A stretch of 64,000 nucleotides of DNA, from NCBI GenBank assembly GCA_965116785.1, contig OZ220731.1, positions 1-64,000 of the forward strand, given 5' to 3'. The DNA comes from Bin87 sp965116785. GTDB lineage: Bacteria; Chloroflexota; Dehalococcoidia; Lucifugimonadales; UBA3495. Numbering within the stretch: position 1 is the first letter of the stretch; each line of letters begins with the position of its first letter. Positions 8,131 through 17,053 of this stretch are shown one piece after another. Position numbers and translations under genes: made by a program. A model generated the notes under the pieces. That model worked only from the letters and a program-made list of their open reading frames with translations. It did not search any database and was not told the DNA's origin.

Positions 8131-8823
8131 ATGTTACGACTAACTTGCATCCTGGCGCTACTGGCTGGGCTCGTCATTGGGTGCGCCGAGTCCGCGCCCG
8201 AGCCCACGCCCACACCCGCGACGGACATTGTCGCCATCATTGACCAAGCGATTGCCGAGGCATTCAATATCACCCCCATACCGGAACCGACACCGACACC
8301 CACGTTGATACCGACATCAGCGGCCACGCCGACACCGGAACCGACGCCAACCGAAGCCCCAACATTCACGCCCACCCCCGACCGGCTGGTGAGGGTGCCG
8401 TGTTTGCCGCCCTCCTGTGATACTGAGTACGTGCCGCCGTGGGGACACGTCGAATGGATTGACGGACCAACAGTGCTGCCGGACGGCACGTTTACGCTGG
8501 AAGCCCGGATCGACGAGCGCATTGACTTCGTGGTGCAAGGCAGCGGTGATGGTGTGAACTACGACAACATCACTTTGACCGATCACAACGGGGTACTGTA
8601 CGGATCGGTGATCCCACCGGCCAGGCCAGGCTGGCATTGGGTACCCAGTCCGGGCACATGGGCCGCTACGGAATTCCTGTTTGATGACGGCGTCCTTTTC
8701 GTCCATGCAATGATTGATCCCGCCGCGGCGAGGCACCCGGGGTTGGAGGTATGTCTATGGAGCAGCGGTACAGACAAGGAGCAAACTGATCTGCTGGACT
8801 GCAAACGAGTCGCTCAACCGTAA
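8131..8823 (+). CDS. Secreted lipoprotein with Thr/Pro linker
   Basis: 230 residues. The lipoprotein signal ends in 'LAGLVIGC' (Cys 18). Residues 20-90 are a Thr/Pro-rich stalk ('PEPTPTPTLIPT' and similar). The globular part (about 95-230) has four Cys and a beta-rich pattern with 'DGTFTLEARIDE', and no enzyme motif. The start is supported by AGCAGGA six bases upstream. It is followed 10 bases later by the protease-RCC1 gene, so the two likely form one operon and act together at the cell surface. Function unknown. Confidence 0.65.
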   Translation: MLRLTCILALLAGLVIGCAESAPEPTPTPATDIVAIIDQAIAEAFNITPIPEPTPTPTLIPTSAATPTPEPTPTEAPTFTPTPDRLVRVPCLPPSCDTEYVPPWGHVEWIDGPTVLPDGTFTLEARIDERIDFVVQGSGDGVNYDNITLTDHNGVLYGSVIPPARPGWHWVPSPGTWAATEFLFDDGVLFVHAMIDPAAARHPGLEVCLWSSGTDKEQTDLLDCKRVAQP

Positions 8824-8833
8824 AGGGACTAAC

Positions 8834-10591
8834 GTGTTAGTGCGTCAATTGGTTCTGGCCTTGATTGTCATGACGGCTACGGCCTGCATTGGACTGGAAT
8901 GCCGGATTGTCCCGGGAGGGACCACGCCGACGCAACCACCTCCAGAGCCCACGCTAGACCTGGCCGCTCTCGTATCCACCCGAATAGCGCACATAGCACC
9001 CGGGGCGAAGAAACCAACGACGGAGCCGCCGCCAGAACCGGCGGTCACTTTACCGTCATTGCCGGCCGGATTCCCGGCTAGCACGCCCGCCAAGCTGCAC
9101 GATGGGCCTACGATAGCCCAGCTAGCGGCAATACTGCGCCCCAGTCTGGTCCAGATACGGACCCGCACAAGTTACGGGTCCGGATTCATCTACGATGCCG
9201 CCGGGCTGATCGTTACCAATGCCCATGTGGTGGATTGCTGCGGCACTATCAGGGTGCTGGTTGGCCCACATTCATATACCGCGGAGGTCGTCAATACGGA
9301 CGCCGCCGCTGATATAGCCGTGATCAGTATTACCGGCGACCATTTCCAGCCGGTGCAATTCGCGGATGATGGGGCCATTGCCGTGGGCGATGAGGTGGTC
9401 GCGCTGGGATTCCCGTTAGACTTGGGCGATGACCCAACCGTAACCAGCGGGATCGTCTCATCGCGCCGCCAATTGGGTAATTATGCGTATTTCCAACATG
9501 ATGCGTCCATCAACCCGGGCAGTAGCGGCGGTCCCCTGATTGATTTCAACGGCTTGGTGGTCGGCATGAACACATCCAAACACCTTGATGCCGAGGGCGT
9601 GGGATTCGCTCTGTCGTCAGGGGAGATACGGCAATTTCTTGGCATACCTTTGTCGCCGGCACCCGTGCCGACGGTATCACCAATAACGCCAACACTGCCG
9701 ATTGTGCAGCCGATGCCCACCCCACTGCCCAGATCGACCCCTATCCCAACGCTGACGCCGACGCCAGATACCACATTTATCCAGGTAAGCGCGGAACAGT
9801 ACCGCACATGTGCGATTACGGGCGCGGGCGATGCCGTGTGCTGGGGCGCGGACGACGCAGCGCTGCCGAACGCAGAATACCAGCATATCAGCGTCGGCCG
9901 TCTGACCGTCTGTGGGGTACGCACCAGCGGGGAGATCGACTGCTGGAACGTGCCCGGATCTGTGCCCGTATCTCCGCCGGCTGGGGAATTTCAGCAAGTG
10001 AGTGTGGGAAGCGACCACAGTTGTGCGGTGGGGTCTGGTGGTGCGGCATACTGCTGGAATCACTCGGACGGGAAAAGGTCAAGGCCGGATCGCGCGCTCT
10101 CTCAAGTCAGCAGTTGGGGCGACCGCCATTGCGGTATAGCCGATGACGGCGGTCTAGTCTGTTGGGACGATTACAGTGAGTGGTACGGGGCATTACCCTC
10201 TGGGAGATTCATACACGTAAGCGTGGGTGCTTATCATGCGTGTGGAATACGGAGCGATGATCGGGCGGTCTGCTGGACGGACAAGGTGATGCACTGCGGT
10301 ATCACCCACGACGGAAGCCCCGGCTGCTGGACTGGCAACGACCATGGCCAGTCGGATGCCCCGGACGGACGCTTCCAATCCATCACTGCCGGAGAGTTGC
10401 ATTCCTGCGCCGTGCGGACCAATGGCAGCGTGATTTGTTGGGGTTACAACAAGCACGGGCAGGCTGACCCGCCGATTGGAGACTTCAGATCCGTCTCCGG
10501 CCACTTTTTGCACACCTGCGGAATCCGAACCGATGGCAGTATTGAATGTTGGGGGCGCGATGCGTATGGACAGGCCACGCCACCGGACTGA
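8834..10591 (+). CDS. Trypsin-like serine protease fused to RCC1-like propeller, lipoprotein
   Basis: 585 residues from the GTG at 8834 (AAAGGG just upstream); a longer frame to 8714 overlaps the previous gene. The lipobox is near 'MTATAC' (Cys 18). Residues 95-265 are a DegP/HtrA-type chymotrypsin fold with the full triad: His131 ('TNAHVV'), Asp160 ('AAADIAVI') and Ser231 ('NPGSSGGPL'). A Thr/Pro linker (about 270-320) leads to repeats of 'CAI..GDAVCWG', 'CGIRTDGSIECWG' and 'H.CAV..NG..ICWGYN.HGQ', an RCC1/BNR-like seven-bladed propeller. One repeat ('MHCGITHDGSPGCW') looks shortened. It is probably a surface protease targeted by the propeller; no PDZ domain is present. Confidence 0.8.
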   Translation: MLVRQLVLALIVMTATACIGLECRIVPGGTTPTQPPPEPTLDLAALVSTRIAHIAPGAKKPTTEPPPEPAVTLPSLPAGFPASTPAKLHDGPTIAQLAAILRPSLVQIRTRTSYGSGFIYDAAGLIVTNAHVVDCCGTIRVLVGPHSYTAEVVNTDAAADIAVISITGDHFQPVQFADDGAIAVGDEVVALGFPLDLGDDPTVTSGIVSSRRQLGNYAYFQHDASINPGSSGGPLIDFNGLVVGMNTSKHLDAEGVGFALSSGEIRQFLGIPLSPAPVPTVSPITPTLPIVQPMPTPLPRSTPIPTLTPTPDTTFIQVSAEQYRTCAITGAGDAVCWGADDAALPNAEYQHISVGRLTVCGVRTSGEIDCWNVPGSVPVSPPAGEFQQVSVGSDHSCAVGSGGAAYCWNHSDGKRSRPDRALSQVSSWGDRHCGIADDGGLVCWDDYSEWYGALPSGRFIHVSVGAYHACGIRSDDRAVCWTDKVMHCGITHDGSPGCWTGNDHGQSDAPDGRFQSITAGELHSCAVRTNGSVICWGYNKHGQADPPIGDFRSVSGHFLHTCGIRTDGSIECWGRDAYGQATPPD

Positions 10592-10631
10592 TCGCTAATG
10601 CTAGCTCGGTGTGGCTACCGATATACCCCCC

Positions 10632-10664
10632 GGGTCGATTCCGGTAGCGGGCAGGATCGTACGG
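10632..10664 (+). repeat. Tn3-type inverted repeat, partial
   Basis: The sequence begins GGGTCGATTCCGGTAGCGGG and ends ATCGTACG; the inner CTAAG is lost. The outer end points left. A DDE_5-type transposase gene breaks at this repeat. Confidence 0.6.
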
Positions 10665-11093
10665 CATCTCGGTAGACACCCAGGGCGTTGATCTTTGGAC
10701 CCTGACGCCGCTCCAGAGTTTCGTCGATGCCGAACACCAGCGGGCCGTCTCCGTGGTCGAGATGCCGGATCAGCAGCCTGGGAAAATCTGGGACGCTCCA
10801 AGGGGAGACCACGCCGCCCGATTGAGCACATGATGGTAGCGGGCATAGTTGCGGTCTCCGCTGAGGCCCATGACCCTCAACGCCGACGCCACCGTACGCT
10901 GACCTGGGGTCAGGATTGTGCTGGCCAATACGACCTGAGCCTTTTGCCAGGTTCGATGTTGGAACAGCAAGGCGAAAGGATAGAGAACGGTTACAATGGC
11001 ATCGGGCAGGGTGAGCACGGGGCGACCTACGTGTGAAACGCCGCGGACATTGAGCCAGTGATCGCCAAGGACTATATACCACCCTGGGCGCAT
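10665..11093 (-). pseudogene. DDE_5/IS701-like transposase N-terminal part, frameshifted
   Basis: The first frame (down to 10770) reads 'LLFQHRTWQKAQVVLASTIL...RVMGLSGDRNYARYHHVLNRAAWSPLG', and a second frame continues 'GDGPLVFGIDETLERRQGPK' with the first catalytic Asp. This is the standard start of DDE_5-domain transposases. One frameshift near 10790 and truncation at the Tn3-type repeat leave about 140 of the usual 400 residues. Confidence 0.7.
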
Positions 11094-11130
11094 GGCGATT
11101 TTTGATCAATAGCAGTTTGTGGTTTCCCGG

Positions 11131-11229
11131 TTAATCACCGCCTCTGCCCAGCAGGGCGTGGTGTGGGGAAAGCCGTTCCCGATAGCTGGTGCCTTCGATG
11201 ACGATCTGGTAGCTGGCGTTGGCCAGCCG
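11131..11229 (-). pseudogene. istB C-terminal remnant (IS21 family)
   Basis: The minus strand encodes 'LANASYQIVIEGTSYRERLS', nearly the same as the end of the IstB at 34399-35166. Nothing upstream of this piece belongs to istB. Confidence 0.65.
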
Positions 11230-11444
11230 GCCGAGTCCTCCAGCCGGCAGTCCAGGTCTATGGCCTGGTCCCTCACCCCCGGGGCCAGCGCTTAGCGCGC
11301 GACCGTGGTGAAGGCGTAGCAGTCCACAGCGTCGCCGTTGGTCCCGTCCAGGGACTTGTCCTCGAAGTACTGGCGTCCCGGGACGCCGCCGCTCCCGGGC
11401 ACCGTCCGGGTCCTCATCCACGCCCGGGACCGGGCTGACTCCGG
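11230..11444 (-). pseudogene. Decayed surface-protein fragment
   Basis: The minus strand reads 'GRQYFEDKSLDGTNGDAVDC', a stop, then 'ALAPGVRDQAIDLDCRLEDS', resembling a repeat of large cadherin-like surface proteins of Chloroflexota. It continues the J-domain gene's C-terminal surface module after its stop, so the two probably come from the same ancestral gene. Confidence 0.4.
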
Positions 11445-12722
11445 TTATTGCGCCGTTATCGTGAACGAGACCTCCAGGGCACCCAGCTCGTCGCCGCCCA
11501 GCTTGCTCTCCGAGTAGGCCGTGGCCCGCAGAGTGTAGCTGCCCGCCGGCAGCGCCTCGCCGTTGAGTTCGCTCTCGTCGCCTTCGTTGGAGTCCCCGTA
11601 CAGCGAATAGGGCGTGATGTTCTCCGTCTGGGTAACGGTCTTGGTGCCGGACAGCTCCAGCTTCACGCTGCCCACGCTCTCGTCGTCGGCCAGGTCGGCC
11701 CGAATGCCGTAGCTGCCGACCGACGGGTCGGCCAGGGCCACGCTGGCACCGTCGGTCAGCGTCGCCAGCGCCGACTGGTCCGAGGCGTCCACCAGGGTGA
11801 ACCCCGACAGCGGCCCCACCGGTGGCGCCTCGGCCACGTCGGTCACGGTGACATTCACCGTGGCGGTGTCCGTGCCGCCGTTGCCGTCGTCGGCCTGCAC
11901 CGTCAAGGTAGTGGTAGGGGCGGTATTGGGCGGATTGTGCTCCGCGGGTTGGACAGGTGGTGAGGGTGTGGGCCAAGCCGCGGCCACAGCTGCCGTGATG
12001 GTGGCGCCCAGATCAGGGGTTGGCTGAAACACCGGATCGGGTGTGGCAGTGGTTGGCAGCAACAAATAGACCACGCCTAAGATGCCGGCAGCTAATGCCA
12101 GAAGCGCCACTACTGAAGATGCAATGACTACACCTGCAACCCGGGCGTTTCGCGCAGCTACCGGAGGTGCAGAAGCCGGCGGACGCTGCGCAACTACAAG
12201 CGCTGTCGGGACAACCTCAACGTTTCCTTCCGGCCCAAGCCCTTCATGTGGCACAGCCTCTTCCGGTTGACCCGCTGATTCCCGCAGGCGTTCTTCGGCC
12301 TGACTCCGATGGCGCTCCTCGGCTGCCCGTCGTACTCTTTCCTCTCGCTGTCTGCGTTCCTCCGCTCGTCGTTGCTGTCGCTCGGCTTCCTCGCGACGCG
12401 AGCGTTCAGCTTCGGCTTGCCGGCGGCGCTCCTCGGCTGCCCGATGAGCTCTTTCCTCGCTTTGCCTGCGGTCCTCTGCCTCACGCTGCCGCCGTTCAGC
12501 TTCCTGTTCCTGTTGTTCGATGCATCGGTCGTAGTCAATCCTCGTACTCGCGCCACTGAGAACCTGATGCGCCTCGTTAATTGCTTGGAACCTCTCCTCG
12601 GCGTCAGGGGCATCACTGCGATCTGGATGAAATTGCAGGGCCAGCCTGCGATACGCCCGGCGGACGTCATCGTCGGTGGCGTCTCGGTCTAGTCCGAGGA
12701 TTTCGTAGTAGTTGCCTGACAT
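11445..12722 (-). CDS. Membrane J-domain protein with surface-type C-terminus
   Basis: 425 residues from the ATG at 12722. Residues 4-65 are a J domain with the invariant HPD at 32-34, which would stimulate an Hsp70. Residues 70-150 are an Arg/Glu/Gln-rich coiled coil. One transmembrane helix ('VAGVVIASSVVALLALAAGI', about 195-215) is followed by a Pro/Thr linker and a cadherin-like piece ('NGGTDTATVNVTVTDV'). It ends in a beta-rich module ('GFTLVDASDQSALATLTDGA...SYTLRATAYSESKLGGDELG') seen in large surface proteins. The C-terminus may have been added by recombination. The dnaK operon of this window has no dnaJ. Confidence 0.75.
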   Translation of the reverse strand: MSGNYYEILGLDRDATDDDVRRAYRRLALQFHPDRSDAPDAEERFQAINEAHQVLSGASTRIDYDRCIEQQEQEAERRQREAEDRRQSEERAHRAAEERRRQAEAERSRREEAERQQRRAEERRQREERVRRAAEERHRSQAEERLRESAGQPEEAVPHEGLGPEGNVEVVPTALVVAQRPPASAPPVAARNARVAGVVIASSVVALLALAAGILGVVYLLLPTTATPDPVFQPTPDLGATITAAVAAAWPTPSPPVQPAEHNPPNTAPTTTLTVQADDGNGGTDTATVNVTVTDVAEAPPVGPLSGFTLVDASDQSALATLTDGASVALADPSVGSYGIRADLADDESVGSVKLELSGTKTVTQTENITPYSLYGDSNEGDESELNGEALPAGSYTLRATAYSESKLGGDELGALEVSFTITAQ

Positions 12723-12910
12723 GACGCGATCAGAGCAAGCAGGATGGAAGTCATACCCCAATCAGATCGAGTCTGATGACCAACCTTTAGCCCCAATCCA
12801 CCGAAAAGATTAATGTGTTGGTGTGCTGAAGGGATGAGAAAGTGCTCCCGGCTTCGGGGATAATGGTTTATGAGACATGAAACCACCTCCGGACCTGGAG
12901 CACCCATCGG

Positions 12911-13131
12911 ATGCTACCAGGCAGCGACCTCGACCGCATCCAAATTGCCTTTGACGATCACCGTCTGGTGGCCAATGCTGGGCTGGCCCTGCCGGTCACT
13001 TTGGCCCATCACCTGTGGCTGGACGAGCTGGTGGATCATCACGTTGAGCTGGGGGATACACCGGGTCGAGCGAATGCTGGCGACAAGATGATAACGCTGG
13101 TGGCGTCGGCCCTGGCCGGAGAAGACTACAT
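12911..13131 (+). pseudogene. IS1380-family transposase N-terminal fragment
   Basis: 'LVANAGLALPVTLAHHLWLD', 'GRANAGDKMITLVASALAGE' is the typical start of IS1380-type transposases. It is cut at 13132 by a Tn3-type inverted repeat, leaving about 74 of the usual 450 residues. Confidence 0.75.
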
Positions 13132-13168
13132 GGGGCCGAGTCCGGTAGGGGGCAGAATCGTACGCTAG
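13132..13168 (+). repeat. Tn3-type inverted repeat
   Basis: Starts GGGGCCGAGTCCGGTAGGGG and ends ATCGTACGCTAG. The outer end points left into the IS1380 fragment. No tnpA remnant follows; the next gene ends 62 bases later. Confidence 0.6.
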
Positions 13169-13229
13169 CTGGGCCTGAAATCCAATGGCTGGTCCGCTTC
13201 CCACGATTGGTACAGGACTGCACGGGCGT

Positions 13230-14030
13230 TCATGATGTCTCGATCACAACCCGGCAATGGTCGCTCGGACCCCATTCGTCAGCTCCGTTCATGGCCCAAA
13301 TCGTCACACCGTGGTGAAACCCCCTCGACGCGAAAGCGTGATCCATCTGAGTGTCGGCCTCAGCCGGTCCCTGGCTTCGCCTGCGATAAGTCGGCGCGAT
13401 GCCGCCGCCCTCTCCCCTCGGGCCCAGGTACTCCAATCCCAGGGCGTTCATCCTGTTCAAGACGCTCATGGAGCGTCCATCGCCCTCAAATTGGCTGGCG
13501 AAGCCCATGTTGAGGTCACCCGCGGCCAGGATGCGGTGGACAGACCCTTCCCGATGGCTGGTGAAAGCCGACAGGTCGGAAATGATCCGGTGGGCTGAGG
13601 CTTCGGCGTGGATCCACTGCTGGTCGCCGACACTGGCATGGGGCGCCCGCCACCGGGCGTACATGGATGCCGCGATAAAGGGCTCCTCGCCCGATACAGG
13701 CTTCACTCTGGCTACAGCTATGGTGCCGATCCCGCTGACTTCGAACTGATCTTCCTGAGTGTTGAAGTGTACCGGGCGACGATAACGAAACCAATCCAAA
13801 CGCACACGGTCAGACAGTCGTACCACCAGAGGCCATCGGTTGTAAGTCCCTGGCGGCCAGGGCAGCCACGGTTCATGAGACGTAACTGCTATGGATCCAC
13901 CAACGTCCGACAGCCTTCTCCAGCCCCCAACCGGAACCTCCTGGAGCAGCGCCACATCGGCGTCCATGGCCATCAATTCATCCAAAGGCTCCAACGTGGC
14001 GTTGATGTTCCAGCTCACTATCCTTACCAT
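13230..14030 (-). CDS. Endonuclease/exonuclease/phosphatase-family protein
   Basis: 266 residues. Motifs of the EEP fold are in order: 'IVSWNIN' (Asn), 'VALLQEVP' (metal-binding Glu), 'AAGDLNMG' (Asp/Asn) and 'PSDHCRVVIE' (catalytic Asp/His at the end). These enzymes hydrolyse phosphodiester bonds in nucleic acids or lipids; the substrate cannot be read from the sequence. It stands alone between IS fragments and appears intact. Confidence 0.8.
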   Translation of the reverse strand: MVRIVSWNINATLEPLDELMAMDADVALLQEVPVGGWRRLSDVGGSIAVTSHEPWLPWPPGTYNRWPLVVRLSDRVRLDWFRYRRPVHFNTQEDQFEVSGIGTIAVARVKPVSGEEPFIAASMYARWRAPHASVGDQQWIHAEASAHRIISDLSAFTSHREGSVHRILAAGDLNMGFASQFEGDGRSMSVLNRMNALGLEYLGPRGEGGGIAPTYRRRSQGPAEADTQMDHAFASRGFHHGVTIWAMNGADEWGPSDHCRVVIETS

Positions 14031-14219
14031 CTTGACCTCCAGCAGGTAGCTGCCCGAGTTGGTTGCGCGAACGGATCAACCGATACGCGATCCGGTTTGC
14101 ATAACAGCCGTTGCTAGCATATCGGATCACGAACCCGCATGGCCCAGCGTCGCCGTGGTCAAACCAGCGAGCCATAGTTGTCGCGCAATCGTTTCCCGAT
14201 GCGAAAGTTACGGATGGAA

Positions 14220-14382
14220 CTATTACCACCGGATCGGCGGCCAGGACTACTGCCGCCACCACATCATCAGGGCCGTCGTTGCCGCCGGCGTGATCGCCGA
14301 GGTGAAGCCTGGCGCCGGACCGGTGGAGGTGGCCCATCGGGGAGCGCCACCGGCCGAGGATGATCAGCCGCGCCAGCGCTGA
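14220..14382 (+). pseudogene. Partial copy of the CxHH small protein
   Basis: 'RIGGQDYCRHHIIRAVVAAG' matches the middle of the gene at 6957-7151, with a 40-bp stretch almost identical. The CxxC-bearing N-terminus is replaced by unrelated sequence and no ribosome site is seen. The tail differs. An IS1 remnant follows, as at the first copy. Confidence 0.5.
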
Positions 14383-14520
14383 CGACGTGTACGCCGTCAC
14401 CCTGTGTCAGCTTTGCACGTCGCTGATCATCCTGGTGGTGAACACCATCGCGATCAGACCCTACCCAGCGCCGGTCAGTTTGACGGTCAGGATCGTAGAA
14501 CAGCGACACCTTTAGAACAT

Positions 14521-14764
14521 CGCCGAGGCTGGGCTGTACCGCAGCGACGCATACGCGGTGTACGTGGGGTGGTTTCAGCCCCACCGACATGTGGTGGGCA
14601 AAGGGAGCGCCGTGAACTGGAACGAGGGACTGCGCTCGGTGTGGCGGGGGAAGTTGAACCGACTGATGCGTCGGACCAAGGGATACACCAAGAGCATCGC
14701 GATGCTGGTCTATTCCCTGGCCCTGGTCTGCTGGCAACAGTGGGAAAAATCAGTATCGGCGTAG
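14521..14764 (+). pseudogene. IS1-family transposase C-terminal fragment
   Basis: 'AEAGLYRSDAYAVYVGW', 'NWNEGLRSVWRGKLNRLMRR' is the last third of an IS1 transposase, close to the copy at 7199-7514. It starts abruptly after ATCGTAGAACAGCG at about 14495, a short sequence found again at 36283. Confidence 0.7.
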
Positions 14765-15050
14765 ATTAAGAACGCCCGCAATCGTGTATTCTTGACATAT
14801 ATCGGGGTATATGCAGAATATTGGCATGTTGACGGGAATAGCAGCGTTGATAGAGCGCCGCGTTCAGCAGGCTGCCGCCGCCCTACTCCCTGACAGCATC
14901 TTAACAATTTAATATCGGCCCGGTGTTGGTAACTGTGACTGCCTATCGGCAACGAGGATGCGGTATATACCGCACCTGTTGCCCGACCCCACACGATAGG
15001 GCGCAAGGCGACGCTCTTTGCGTGAGTTAGCGAAAGTCAACGCAAAGTGG
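14765..15050. other. No gene seen
   Basis: I see no gene here. CTTTGCGT (15016) and ACGCAAAG (15040) form a weak inverted repeat just before the ISAs1 target site. Confidence 0.4.
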
Positions 15051-15058
15051 GCGCTGGT

Positions 15059-16246
15059 CCAGGGCTATCGCATATGGATGTTGCCGAATTGGGAGAGGAT
15101 GTTGACGAGGAAACTGTCGTCCCAACCGGCCCGTTTCAGTTTGCCGCGCATTGACCCCTTGCTCGGTTCCAGTCGTGCCAGGTTCAGCGCCAGTTTGCGC
15201 AGCAAGGCCAGGTTCTCCGCACAATGCCCTTTCCGGTTTCGGGCCTGGTCTTCGTTGCAGGTTACGTCCAACACCCAATGCAATCGGTTTTCAATGCCCC
15301 AATGTCCCTGCACAATGTCGTTGCAACGCTCCGGCGGCCAATCCTGGCTCAGCAGGTAGTAGCGAGTTTGCTCGCTGACGTCGTCCTTTTGTCGTCGGGT
15401 TGCGCTCACCTTGCCCACCGCCTGCAAACCGGGCCAGTCATGCCGTTCTTGCAGCCAGGCGATGTCGGCGCTGACGCTGGCAGCGCGGGTTTCAATGCGT
15501 CCGTGCCCCTTGCCGACCTGAGTGGCCTGGGCCACCGGCGTATCCGGGTCGTCCAGAAACAGCTTTATGTCATCGTGGAGCGTACCTTGATTGCCCTTCA
15601 GCGCCAGCGCGTAGTCGCCGCCCTGATCCACTACCTGCTGGGCCACCTGCCGCTGGCAGTGCATGGCGTCGACAGTAACCACCTTGCCCTGCAAACTCAG
15701 CATTTCCAACAGCTTGGGCACCGCCGTAATCTCGTTGGACTTATCGGCAACGGCCACTTGTCCCAACACCAAGCGCTGCTCGTCGGCCCAAGCGCTGACC
15801 AGATGCAGCGGCGATTGCCCAGCGGCACGGTCGTAAGAACGCCGCAAGGTCTTGCCATCCAATGCGACCACACCCGCTATGCCTTCCGCAAACTGCTGCA
15901 TGAACCCCAGAAACCACCGCTGGAAAGCTTCCGGATCCAGCATCTTCAGCACTCGGGAAAAGGTGTCGTGGCTGGGAATGCCGTTTTCCAGCTCCAGAAA
16001 GGATTGCAGCAAGTCCCGTTTGGAGTGGCCGTACAGCTCCATGTCAGTGCAGGTCTGGCCGCCGCTGACCACGGTACAGAGGGCGATGACCAGGATGTCG
16101 TGCAGGGAATGGAGGCGGGCATTGACCGCCCGCGGGTCTTCCAAATCCGCAAATACATCGGCCAACTCGTTCATGGTGTCCTCCCCTCCGCCTCGGTTTG
16201 GATAACATCATAACCGGCACTCAATTTTCATATGCAATAGCCCTGG
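15059..16246 (-). mobile_element. Complete ISAs1-family insertion sequence with 8-bp target duplication
   Basis: The 18-bp ends CCAGGGCTATCGCATATG (15059-15076) and its near-perfect complement (16229-16246) enclose one intact transposase gene. The flanks carry the direct repeat GCGCTGGT at 15051-15058 and 16247-16254, as expected for this family. Length is 1188 bp. It looks like a recent, complete insertion. Confidence 0.9.
15065..16174 (-). CDS. ISAs1-family transposase
   Basis: 369 residues, full length for the family. It has the N-terminal 'DPRAVNARLHSLHDILVIALC', the DDE core with 'GVVALDGKTLRRSYD' (Asp), 'KVVTVDAMHCQ' (second Asp) and 'GHWGIENRLHWVLDVTCNED' (Glu). The C-terminus runs into the left terminal repeat. 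No stop or frameshift is present, so the enzyme should be active. Confidence 0.92.
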   Translation of the reverse strand: MNELADVFADLEDPRAVNARLHSLHDILVIALCTVVSGGQTCTDMELYGHSKRDLLQSFLELENGIPSHDTFSRVLKMLDPEAFQRWFLGFMQQFAEGIAGVVALDGKTLRRSYDRAAGQSPLHLVSAWADEQRLVLGQVAVADKSNEITAVPKLLEMLSLQGKVVTVDAMHCQRQVAQQVVDQGGDYALALKGNQGTLHDDIKLFLDDPDTPVAQATQVGKGHGRIETRAASVSADIAWLQERHDWPGLQAVGKVSATRRQKDDVSEQTRYYLLSQDWPPERCNDIVQGHWGIENRLHWVLDVTCNEDQARNRKGHCAENLALLRKLALNLARLEPSKGSMRGKLKRAGWDDSFLVNILSQFGNIHMR

Positions 16247-16254
16247 GCGCTGGT

Positions 16255-16757
16255 CTGCACCCAGTGGTTCCGGCTTGCCTGCTTGGTGGCAAGCCCGGCA
16301 ACGTCGGTTGTTTCCACAGCATGAACTATGACGAAGGCAACGGCAGTTGCATTCCGAACGGTCGATGCCCAGACGACATACCAGGAGTGGAACCCTCATG
16401 AGCTGGTGCCACGACAATTGTGGATCTGGTGGCCCTGCTTGCGTGAAGTGCGTAGCTTGAAAAACCGCCCGAAGGGGCCCTTAGGTACGCGCTGAAGTGC
16501 GACGTGAGGCCGCCGCCGCAGGCGGTTTTGGGCCTGGATGGGCATAGGCCGTTCTGCGGTCAGGTGCCCTCGCCCGTAAGTGGTTGACTCTTCAGTTCCC
16601 GGCCTCGTCCATCCTCGTATCCAACGCAAAATACGCGACGGAATCAACTTGAACCGTCGCCTGTTTCATGTCACGCAGTTAGGAACACATGTACGTCTTG
16701 GTAATGGTCGCAGACTGGCATGGTCAGTGAAGGTCGGAATAACTCGAGGTGGAGACA
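16255..16757. other. Intergenic stretch, no gene seen
   Basis: About 500 bases with no convincing coding frame, RNA gene or repeat. The left part continues the sequence interrupted by the ISAs1 insertion. Confidence 0.4.
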
Positions 16758-16759
16758 AT

Positions 16760-16792
16760 ATGAAGCGGATGCTGCCGGCCCGCGCCGGCTGA
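16760..16792 (+). CDS. Possible 10-codon leader peptide
   Basis: A GAGGTGGAG ribosome site precedes ATG and the codons for 'MKRMLPARAG', then TGA. The end is GC-rich and self-complementary, and a terminator hairpin follows at 16816. A second such unit lies directly downstream, so these may be regulatory micro-genes. Confidence 0.3.
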   Translation: MKRMLPARAG

Positions 16793-16815
16793 CGTTACCG
16801 TTCCCGCAACGTGAC

Positions 16816-16841
16816 GCCGCAACATCGCAAGGTGTTGCGGC
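16816..16841 (+). terminator. Rho-independent-type terminator
   Basis: GCCGCAACA pairs with TGTTGCGGC (8-base loop) and is followed by GCTTTCTTTT. Confidence 0.65.
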
Positions 16842-16897
16842 GCTTTCTTTTATCCAAGGGACCTCATTGGTCAGAGACCGGCTGGAGAGGAGTTTTT

Positions 16898-16921
16898 GTG
16901 AGAATCGTGCATATTGACTAA
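16898..16921 (+). CDS. Possible 7-codon leader peptide
   Basis: A GGAGAGGAG ribosome site lies five bases before GTG, followed by codons for 'MRIVHID' and a TAA. The next terminator hairpin begins 26 bases later. Confidence 0.3.
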   Translation: MRIVHID

Positions 16922-16947
16922 TTTTCAAGTATCTGCAAACTCAAGGT

Positions 16948-16975
16948 GGCTGCGGCGTCTTCGGATGCCGCAGCC
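16948..16975 (+). terminator. Second terminator hairpin
   Basis: GGCTGCGGC pairs with GCCGCAGCC (10-base loop), followed by CCTTTCATTTT. It lies 79 bases upstream of the gene at 17054. Confidence 0.6.
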
Positions 16976-17053
16976 CCTTTCATTTTACTGAGCCATTTCG
17001 GGATGGGCGTCCAGTCATCGATTGACGCTTCAAAATCACGGGAGGTGACGAGA

